From: Spirochaetia bacterium
GTDB lineage: Bacteria > Spirochaetota > Spirochaetia > Sphaerochaetales > Sphaerochaetaceae
Length of the DNA: 7,666 nucleotides
Assembly: GCA_009929055.1 (NCBI GenBank)
Contig: SABI01000116.1
Coordinates: 1-7,666 of the forward strand
Direction: 5' to 3'
The notes beneath the pieces were generated by a model that saw nothing but the letters and a program-made list of their open reading frames with translations, had not been told where the DNA came from and ran no database searches. The position numbers and the translations under genes were made by a program. Shown piece after piece: positions 1 through 7,100 of this stretch (the stretch's first letter is position 1; every line of letters starts with the position of its first letter).

Positions 1-544
1 GTCCAGTTACTACATAGACTTCTTGGTTTGTTGCTGCAAAGTTTCTTACAACAGCTTCCAAATCTGCCCAAATTCCCCTATTAAACTTGGGTTCTTGAGG
101 ACTCATATTGCTCATAAAAAATGTTTCACTCATAGCAGACTCGGACCATGACGCATCTGCTGCTGGAATAAGGTGACCTCTGTCGTATCCACTCTTACGA
201 TAATCTTCTAACTGGGCAGAGCCTGTTGTGATAAGAGGATCACTACGAAAGTTGTCTTTTCTGTCATAAAGGCCATATAATTCATCTTGAGTGAGATGGT
301 AAGCTACCCAACGGGCTTGTTCAGTCTGTTCATCATAAACTAATGAGTATCCTGTGTGGAGAATGAGAGTCTCTCCATCTTCTAATAGGGGAATCTCTAG
401 TCCAGCGAGGACTTTATCATTCTCTTTTTCATAGTAATAAGAGGGAACACTCGGGGTTATAAAGTACAATACAATATAGGCAGTAAGGAGAATAATGAGT
501 GTAATACCTATTCTTTTTAAGAGAGATTTCTTTTTTCTTCCCAT
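1..544 (-). CDS. Membrane-anchored DNA/RNA non-specific endonuclease (DRGH family), 3' end outside window
   Basis: This is the N-terminal 181 residues of a beta-beta-alpha-metal nuclease of the endonuclease G/Serratia nuclease/EndA family, which cuts DNA and RNA without sequence preference using one Mg ion. The protein starts with a basic stretch (MGRKKKSLLKR) and then a single hydrophobic segment at about residues 12-30. This fits a signal anchor that places the nuclease outside the membrane. The signature DRGH is at residues 121-124, with His124 the expected general base. It is followed by SNMSPQ (145-150) and FNRGIW (154-159). Asn155 matches the metal-binding Asn and Glu163 (in DLE) the conserved Glu eight residues later. 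The ATG at 544 is supported by an AAGAGG SD and by an in-frame TAG just upstream (566-568). The arrangement resembles pneumococcal EndA, but no comM or comE-like neighbour is visible, so a role in DNA uptake is only possible. The C-terminus is cut off by the window edge. Confidence 0.9.
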   Translation of the reverse strand, partial: MGRKKKSLLKRIGITLIILLTAYIVLYFITPSVPSYYYEKENDKVLAGLEIPLLEDGETLILHTGYSLVYDEQTEQARWVAYHLTQDELYGLYDRKDNFRSDPLITTGSAQLEDYRKSGYDRGHLIPAADASWSESAMSETFFMSNMSPQEPKFNRGIWADLEAVVRNFAATNQEVYVVTG

Positions 545-574
545 GAGTTCCTCTTTTAGATGAGTCTAATATAT
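545..574 (-). promoter_or_regulatory. Short intercistronic gap with the nuclease RBS and a weak hairpin
   Basis: These 30 bases separate the CPBP stop from the nuclease start. Read on the minus strand they contain AAGAGG (555-550), a good SD five bases before the ATG at 544. Directly upstream is a small inverted repeat, TTAGA-CTCA-TCTAA (569-556), with five AU-rich base pairs and a four-base loop. It is too weak to be a terminator and has no T run after it, so read-through from the CPBP gene is expected and the two genes are probably co-transcribed. Any effect of the hairpin on access to the SD is speculative. Confidence 0.6.
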
Positions 575-1441
575 CTACTCAATAGCCTCAATATGATCAT
601 TACTTTTAATTGCTGGTATGATGAGAAGAATGAGGGAGCTAAGAATAAGTAATATAATATCTAGGTAGATATTGGTTTCATTAATGATAAAAAAGGGATG
701 GCTAATGATAGATGAGTGACGGTAGTTCATTATCGTAGCGATATAGAAGTTATTCATAATATGAGCCCCTAGGGCAACTTCTATCCCTTTATGATGATAG
801 ACAATCAACATGAAAAAGAATCCTGAGAGGAAATAGTAGGTTAAGACGAGGAAAAAAGAATTCTCCATTTTCAGCTCTGCATTAAGAGAGTGGGCAAGGG
901 TGAACAATATAGCTGAAATGAGGGCTACAAGATACTTATGTACTTTTACATGATTAAAGGCGCGGTAAAAGAGAGCTCTAAATAGAATTTCTTCTCCTAG
1001 CGCTTGTACTGGGCTACAGATAAGGGCAACAAAGAACATCAAGAGATGGATGTTGATATCATCTATATAATGGGTGATAAGAATCTCATCAAAGAAAATG
1101 ATAGTAAAAATTGAGTTTACTATCATTGCTATGAGCCACACAGACATCCCTAATAACAGACCTTTATAATTAAATTTCTGGTAATCTGAAATAAATGAAA
1201 GAAAGCTCGTTCTTGAAACAATTCGGATAAAGATGATGAGAACAATTAATAAGAAGAAAAAGTTGGCATGTTGAATACCGTAAAGGAGTATTGGGTTTGC
1301 TGCATAGAGGGAAGTTTGCGTAATATATAATAATTGTTGAGTTATATAATTACCCCCAACTGCCCACAAGATTTGAATAGTGAAGAATGAAATTATATAG
1401 TGAGAAAAGGGGAGGAGAGGGGATGAAAATTTATATTTCAT
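575..1441 (-). CDS. CPBP family intramembrane protease-like protein
   Basis: A 288-residue, very hydrophobic protein of the CPBP (CAAX protease and bacteriocin-processing, Abi/Rce1-like) family. All three family motifs are present. EEILFR gives Glu150, Glu151 and Arg155. FTLAH gives Phe180 and His184. HIMNN gives His227 and Asn231. These form the glutamate/histidine/asparagine catalytic or metal site of Rce1-type enzymes, so the protein is probably catalytically intact. Probable membrane segments lie near residues 13-30, 59-75, 94-117, 132-154, 170-184, 195-215, 222-238 and 259-277. Bacterial members are linked variously to bacteriocin self-immunity, peptide maturation and surface protein processing, and the substrate here cannot be predicted. 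An ATG at 1495 would extend the frame by 18 residues, but that would cross the divergent promoter and run into addB. I therefore choose the ATG at 1441 (MKYKF). It lacks an SD but sits seven bases after a good -10 element. It is probably the first gene of an operon with the nuclease. Confidence 0.9.
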   Translation of the reverse strand: MKYKFSSPLLPFSHYIISFFTIQILWAVGGNYITQQLLYITQTSLYAANPILLYGIQHANFFFLLIVLIIFIRIVSRTSFLSFISDYQKFNYKGLLLGMSVWLIAMIVNSIFTIIFFDEILITHYIDDINIHLLMFFVALICSPVQALGEEILFRALFYRAFNHVKVHKYLVALISAILFTLAHSLNAELKMENSFFLVLTYYFLSGFFFMLIVYHHKGIEVALGAHIMNNFYIATIMNYRHSSIISHPFFIINETNIYLDIILLILSSLILLIIPAIKSNDHIEAIE

Positions 1442-1448
1442 GTGGTTG

Positions 1449-1457
1449 AGTATACCA
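1449..1457 (-). promoter_or_regulatory. Extended -10 promoter for the CPBP-nuclease operon
   Basis: The minus strand reads TGGTATACT, a TGn extended -10 with hexamer TATACT at 1454-1449. Seven bases (CAACCAC) separate it from the CPBP ATG at 1441. The expected +1 is A1443 or A1441, so the mRNA would have a leader of 0-2 bases. No clear -35 hexamer is seen at the usual distance, which is acceptable for an extended -10 promoter. The call rests on sequence only. Confidence 0.62.
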
Positions 1458-1471
1458 TAAATGATGGTATA
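1451..1471. repeat. Palindrome in the divergent promoter (8-base arms, 5-base spacer)
   Basis: A perfect inverted repeat, TATACCAT (1451-1458) and ATGGTATA (1464-1471), is separated by AAATG. Each arm contains the TGGTATA core of one of the two divergent extended -10 elements, so the symmetry may simply reflect two matching promoters placed back to back. Dyad symmetry of this size is also typical of a site for a dimeric regulator. The sequence does not decide between these, and no regulator gene is nearby. Confidence 0.7.
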
Positions 1472-1481
1472 ATTACACATT

Positions 1482-4184
1482 ATGAATCTTACCACAACTG
1501 AAGCTGTTCGAAATGCTGTCTTTTCCTCATTTGATGATTTTTCTACTTACTCTATTTTCCCAAATGAAAACATTCGACGCTTTTGGGTAGAAGATTATGC
1601 CCTTAAAAGTGAAAAAGGGGCATTACTCCTTCATAAAGTTCTTGCGTGGGATAATTTCACCTCTTTTTTTTATGAAACTAATGATAAAAAAGCGAGCGAT
1701 TACACAACAAAATATCTCTTTGCACAACAGCTATTAGAACACTATCAAGATCAATTAAGCCATTTTATTCAACCCAATTTTCCCCATCTTAGTAGCAACC
1801 TCACCTCTTCAATAGTCTCTCTCCTCTCTAACTATCCCTCTATCAAGAGGTTAGAAAAAGAGGAAAGTGAACAATATTTTTCCCTTCCTCCTTCTTACAG
1901 AAAAGACATCGATGTGATTGTAAGAGAGTACATCTCTTTTCTTGACGAAAGAGAATTATATGATTCTTCCTTTATAGAGAAGCATGAATGTAAAGAAAAA
2001 AAGCTTCTTACATCGAAGGTTGTATTGTTCTTTCCAGAGTTATGCACATCCTATGCCCAATATGAAGAGCTCGTTGAGAACATCCCCAATATTACTATCT
2101 ACAGGGTGAAAACTGAAAAGCAGGTTCCTTTACTCGTCTATGATAATGAAAGAAAAGAGATTGCCTCTACAATTGTAAAGATAAAAAAATTATTACTTCA
2201 AGGCTTATCGCATGATGATATTATTATCACGGTAGGAGAGTTAAAAAGATTAAGAAGGTATATAGAATTAGAAGCACTTAGTAACCAACTTCCCCTAACT
2301 ATAGTGAGCGGTACCTCTATTTTCGACTATAGTGTCGGTGCTATGTTTTTATCATTTAAAGAGGTGCATCAGTACCATTTTGATGTTGAGTATGTGAAGA
2401 AATTACTTCTTAGTCCCACAATTCCTTGGAAAGAAAAAGAGATTCATAGGAACTTGATAAAAAGAGGATACGAACTTCATATTCACCAAAGAAGTTCATA
2501 CCATCAATATAATGATTGGAAAAAGAAATTAGACACCTCTAATAAAGAAGATAAAAAGCTCTATGACTATGCCTTTCGTCTATTCCAGATAATTGATAAA
2601 ATGGTCACTTCTCGTAGTGCGAGTCACATCTCTCAATCACTATTGATGTTACAGAATAACTACTTTATAGAAGGCTCCTTCGCACTAGACTCCACCCTTG
2701 TTGTCCAAAGTGTAGAAAACCAAGCCTACACCTTTTGTTTAGAACAACTTAAAGTTCTCTCTAATCAAATCTCTTTGTGTAAACTTGAAATAGATTCTTC
2801 TCTCTATTCTTTCTTCATTACTCTTCTTCAATCAAAGAAATTTAACCCTACAGGGAAACATATGGGTATTCGTGTATATGATTGGCAGCATGGGGTAGGC
2901 CTTGCCCCCCCTTATCATTTCTTTATTAACTGCAGTTCTCAAATTATCGATTCTCCTAGTCTTCATCTCCCCCTTCTCCCCTCCTTTTCAATTGAAGAGG
3001 GGGAAAAGGATGCCCTTCTTGGCTATTATATGGCAAGTGGTGAACATCTCCTCTATTCATATTCTCCTATAGGATTTTCAAATACGGCAAATCTTCCTGC
3101 AAGTTTTTTTGTTAGTCATTCCCTTTTACAGAAAGCTGATACGAATGAATCAACCCTATTAACTTTAGAAGAGAGGGCGTGGGAAGAAAATATGGCTCCT
3201 CGTAAACATCTATTTAGTAAATCTCAAATACAAGGGTTTACATATGCTTGTTCTACTTTCTTTAATGAAAAAAAGATTGATCTAGCAAAAAATGAGATAT
3301 CATTGCCGATAGCTCTATATGTTGAAAATGAAGATAATCTTATTCCCCTATCGAGTTCTTCTCTAGAGATGTTTGAAAGTTGTCCATTTAAATATATAAG
3401 TGCATATCTCTTTAAGGTGAAGAAAGAGGATTTCGAGGAGGTAATTCTTGACCATGGGGAGATAGGAAGCTTACAACACGAAATATTAGCTCAATTTTTT
3501 ATGAGAGTCGAAAATGAGTTGGGCTCTTTTACCCCTCATCAACCATCAACCATGGAGCAAATCCTTAGAGAAGTTATCGACGAGATGGTGAAAAAGGTTA
3601 CCTATGTAAGAGGTGATGTGGAGAGCCATATTGTTCACTATATGAGAGTTCATTACTTTGATTCTCTCCTTGCAATTATTGATAAAGAGATAGAATTATA
3701 TGGGAGCAACCACACAAAAGCTGTTGAATTAGATCTTAAGTATGATGAAGTTGAAAGAGGCTATCAGTTGAAAGGGAGAATTGACCGCGTTATCACCTAC
3801 ATAAAAGGGGATAAAGAGAAGGGTGCTGTTATAGATTATAAGAAATCTACCACCCCAACAAAAAAAGAGTTCAGTAAAACAAGTGAGTCTCTCTCTTCTT
3901 ACCAACTTCCTCTATATAAGCTGTTAATTGACCACAATCCTTCTTCTGTTATTAAAAGTGTCGATAGCGCCTCTTACTACAATATTAGTAAGGAAAAATA
4001 TCTAGAAATATGGGGTGATGGAGAAGAGGAGTTAGCTGCTCATTTTTGTACATTAAGTAAAAAAGCAATTAATATGATGGTAGATAGGATAAAAAATGGA
4101 GACCTTGGTGCTACTCCTTCAAAAACCTCGTGTGAACATTGTGATTACAGGAGGTTGTGTAGAAGGAGATATTTCTTACCATGA
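1482..4184 (+). CDS. addB: AddB-type subunit of the AddAB helicase-nuclease (PD-(D/E)XK, Fe-S)
   Basis: AddB partners AddA in resecting double-strand breaks. In known AddAB complexes it scans for Chi with an inactive helicase-like region and cuts the 5' strand with its C-terminal nuclease. The N-terminus carries FPNENIRRFW (26-35), matching the start of the degenerate helicase core. No Walker A is present, so ATP binding by this subunit is not expected. A helicase-like region recurs around residues 221-290 (regular EIA...I..LL pattern, then VSG at 275-277). The RecB/Cas4-like nuclease spans about 620-895: CPFKY with Cys634, GSLQHEIL with His666, GRIDR with Asp768, IDYKK with Asp785 and Lys787, and QLPLY with Gln808 and Tyr812. 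Cys634, Cys884, Cys887 and Cys893 give the C...CX2CX5C pattern that binds the AddB 4Fe-4S cluster. At 900 residues it is shorter than Bacillus AddB. The ATG at 1482 has no SD but is the only start that keeps the FPNE motif. Streptococcal RexB is the equivalent name. Confidence 0.9.
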   Translation: MNLTTTEAVRNAVFSSFDDFSTYSIFPNENIRRFWVEDYALKSEKGALLLHKVLAWDNFTSFFYETNDKKASDYTTKYLFAQQLLEHYQDQLSHFIQPNFPHLSSNLTSSIVSLLSNYPSIKRLEKEESEQYFSLPPSYRKDIDVIVREYISFLDERELYDSSFIEKHECKEKKLLTSKVVLFFPELCTSYAQYEELVENIPNITIYRVKTEKQVPLLVYDNERKEIASTIVKIKKLLLQGLSHDDIIITVGELKRLRRYIELEALSNQLPLTIVSGTSIFDYSVGAMFLSFKEVHQYHFDVEYVKKLLLSPTIPWKEKEIHRNLIKRGYELHIHQRSSYHQYNDWKKKLDTSNKEDKKLYDYAFRLFQIIDKMVTSRSASHISQSLLMLQNNYFIEGSFALDSTLVVQSVENQAYTFCLEQLKVLSNQISLCKLEIDSSLYSFFITLLQSKKFNPTGKHMGIRVYDWQHGVGLAPPYHFFINCSSQIIDSPSLHLPLLPSFSIEEGEKDALLGYYMASGEHLLYSYSPIGFSNTANLPASFFVSHSLLQKADTNESTLLTLEERAWEENMAPRKHLFSKSQIQGFTYACSTFFNEKKIDLAKNEISLPIALYVENEDNLIPLSSSSLEMFESCPFKYISAYLFKVKKEDFEEVILDHGEIGSLQHEILAQFFMRVENELGSFTPHQPSTMEQILREVIDEMVKKVTYVRGDVESHIVHYMRVHYFDSLLAIIDKEIELYGSNHTKAVELDLKYDEVERGYQLKGRIDRVITYIKGDKEKGAVIDYKKSTTPTKKEFSKTSESLSSYQLPLYKLLIDHNPSSVIKSVDSASYYNISKEKYLEIWGDGEEELAAHFCTLSKKAINMMVDRIKNGDLGATPSKTSCEHCDYRRLCRRRYFLP
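4163..4184 (+). promoter_or_regulatory. addB/addA coupling junction (ATGA overlap with distant SD)
   Basis: The addB stop TGA (4182-4184) overlaps the addA ATG (4181-4183) in ATGA, and a second ATG follows immediately at 4184. A strong SD, AAGGAGA (4163-4169), lies inside the last addB codons. Its GGAG ends 12 bases before the first ATG, longer than the usual 5-9. The long spacing together with the overlap suggests that terminating ribosomes restart on addA, keeping the two subunits near equal amounts. Which of the tandem ATGs is used changes the protein by one residue only. Confidence 0.75.
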
Positions 4185-7100
4185 TGGACCAAAATACATT
4201 ACTTGAAGTAATAAAAAAATTTAATAGTGATCAACAAGAGGCAATCCTTTGTGATACCAACTGCGTCGTAACAGCAGGGGCTGGTTCTGGAAAGACAAGT
4301 GTCCTCACCTACAGGTTCTTCTCTCTTGTGGCAACAGGAAAAGCAGATGTAGATCAAATTCTAACCCTCACGTTTACTAAAGCAGCGGCAGCTCAAATGT
4401 ATGGACGAATATATGATCTTTTTATTGCTTACAAAGATGATGAACATATAAAAGAGCAACTTGAGAAGTTTTCCTCTTCTACAATAAGTACAATAGATAG
4501 TTTTTGTTATTCAATTGTCTCTTCTGACTTGAGACGATTTGGCCTCTCTCCAGATTTTATCCTCGATAATGATGCTTCTGTAGAAATAGCCCAAATGTGT
4601 GCTCATCAAACCATTATCCATTTTAAAGATGACCCTGCTATACAATTTCTCATTGAAGCCTATAATCCTGAAGTTCTCACCCAGGAGGTCTTAGTTTCCT
4701 TAGCAATTGAAAATTTTTATTTAGGTGATGAATTTCACCCCTACATGTGTGTGAATATAGTTGAAGAGTACCTTACCAATAAACAAGAGAATGCAATAAT
4801 TATCATCAAGGAAATTGTTCAGCAACTCCTTTCATTTAATTTAAGAGGAAGCGTTGCTTCTAAAAATAAGGAGTTCTTAGAATATCTCAATAAAGTAATC
4901 TCTCTCCCCTTTTCCTCTTTTGTATTAGAGGTGCGTAATATTAAAAATAGCAAAAGATTAACAAAAAGTAGTGTAAAAGAGGCTGAAAAAGAGGAGTATA
5001 ATAGATTAGTAGAAGAGGGTAGAGATTTACTAGATCAATTAGTTTCTCTTACTCTTGCTATAGAGCAAAAGGCAGTATTGCCAGGTATGTATGAATTGTT
5101 CTCCTATTTTCATGATCTTTATATTGAGAGTAAGAGAAAAGGACAAGTTCTCACCTATAACGATATTGCCCACATGGCAAAGATTGTATTAGTTGAAAAT
5201 GAGGTATTAAGAAAGAAGTTCTCTTCCCTTTTTACCTACATCATGGTAGATGAATTTCAAGATACAAACTCCCTACAAAAACAGATAATCTACCTTTTAG
5301 CGACCACAGAGCCTGTAGTGAAAGAGATCCCTGTCTCTGCTACCTCCCTTGCTCAGAAAAAACTCTTCTTTGTAGGGGATGAGAAGCAATCTATTTATCG
5401 TTTTAGAGGAGCTGATGTGAGGGTCTTTAAAGGTCTTCATGAAGAAATAATCTCCTCTGGGGGATCTCACATTAGGTTGAAGAAGAATTATCGAAGTCAA
5501 ACACCTCTTATAAATATCTTCAACTCATTGTTTAGTAACATTCTCTCTCATTCAAGTGAATCATTTGAAGCGAGTTTTGATCCATTAGAAGGGGTCAAAG
5601 AGAATCCTTCTATTATTTCAAAAGCTTCTCTTGCAATTATCCCTTATGAGGAAAATAATCCCACTACTATTGTTGAAGGAGATGATATTTCTCCTGTTGG
5701 TGTTGAAAAAGAGGCTCTCTATATAGCTAATAAAATTAGAGCGATGGTTGAAACAGATGAGTATCTCATAGAAGAGGATGGTGAAGTAAAACGGCCCTCC
5801 TATAAAGATATTGCCATATTACTAAGAACTACCTCTAGTCAAATGTATTATGAGAAAGCACTAAGAAGTGCCCATATCCCCTATGTTCTTTCTTCGGTAA
5901 AATCTCTCTTTCTAGAAGCCCCTTTAAATGACATCTACAACATGTTGAATCTCATCGTCTATAGTGAAGACTTCGTCTCATATGCCTCCCTCTTACGCTC
6001 TGGTTTTTGTAATATAGATGATCTCTCCCTTATCACACTATTAGAAAGGGCAAGGGAAGAGCATTCTATTTTTAGTGAAATAGAGTTGAGCGATAATAGT
6101 GAAGATGAGAAATATGAGAGGGTAAAAGAGTTATATTCAACATTATTGGTAATGAGTAAGAATCAAAATATCTCGTCCCTCGTTACCTACCTTTGGTATA
6201 ATGGAGGGTATCGTAATCATCTTCTTACCTCCCCCTTGTACAGAGTTTACTTGGAACACTTTGATTACATCGTAGAACTTACCCTCGATATCGAAAGGAA
6301 GGGGGGGAACCTTCTCTCTTTCTTAGATTATGTACGTCCAAGACTTGGAAAGAGTGAGAAAATGGGGGAGTTGGAGATTCTGAGTGATGATAGCAACGGA
6401 GTGAATATTATGACGATTCATAAAAGTAAAGGATTGGAATTCCCTATTGTTATTATTGCTAATGCTGGAGGAGGCTCTATTGGCATGAAGACTCCTGAAG
6501 TATTTTACCACGAATATCTCGATACCCTCATTCCTGTTCCTCGCCATATGAAGGAGGATGGAGTCTATAAAAATATCCTCTTTGAACATGAAAAAGGCCT
6601 CCTTGAAAAAAGTGAGCAGGCAGAATTAAAAAGATTGCTCTATGTTGCTTTCACTCGAGCTCAATTTCACCTTCTTGTTACCTCTTACGATAACAACAGA
6701 AATTTGAATGAAAAGCTTCAAGATAAAAACTTCTTATCGATGATTAGTTTCTATTCAGCGCAATCAATAGATGGCCTCACGAATGAAATAGTTGAGGGCT
6801 ATGAATTAGAAGATAAGGAACTTTTATCTAGAAGAAAGATCATAAAAGAGGCCCTTTCAAAGAAAGATTGGTATATGCAAGGAGAAGAAGAGATTCCATA
6901 TATACATAAAGTGGTTGGGGTAACCTCTTTAAGTAAGGTACAAGAGACAAAAGATGATAATCTGTTGATACTTAAGAGTTATGAGAGTGATGACGTATTA
7001 GAGAAATACCACATATATAATCTATTTGGAACATGGACCCATGCCCTTTTTGAGTATGCTATTACCCACTTAGGCCCCTCATTTTCCTATGATGAAGCTT

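Larger units (their letters stand above)
1446..1473 (+). promoter_or_regulatory. Extended -10 promoter for addB-addA
   Basis: The plus strand reads TGGTATAAT (1465-1473), a TGn extended -10 with a perfect TATAAT hexamer at 1468-1473. A partial -35, TTGAGT (1446-1451), lies 16 bases upstream. The ATG of addB at 1482 follows after only eight bases, so transcription should begin within about 0-3 bases of the start codon. No SD precedes that ATG; the nearest GATGG is too far upstream and would not be in the mRNA. The addBA transcript is therefore predicted to be leaderless. Confidence 0.68.

Noticed and set aside
556..569. Small hairpin TTAGA/TCTAA between CPBP and nuclease genes as a possible terminator
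   Set aside because: Only five AU-rich base pairs with no T tract after it in the minus direction; it is better read as part of the short intercistronic gap.
1451..1471. Palindrome read as a LexA/SOS operator for addBA
   Set aside because: It matches neither the CTGT-N8-ACAG form nor the GAAC-N4-GTTC form, and its symmetry is largely accounted for by the two -10 elements.
1664..1671. T8 run in addB (and a T7 run at 3104-3110) as slippage or frameshift signals
   Set aside because: Runs of T are expected in AT-rich genes with Phe codons, and both sit in continuous frame without a downstream structure suggesting programmed frameshifting.
5297..5500. 67-codon open frame on the minus strand inside addA
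   Set aside because: It lies antisense to helicase motifs II-IV of addA, has no recognisable domain, and its protein looks like a reverse-frame shadow of conserved coding sequence.
6323..6589. 88-codon open frame on the minus strand inside addA
   Set aside because: It is antisense to motif V of addA, its low-complexity Asn/Ser/Ile composition follows from the opposite frame, and no convincing start signal is seen.
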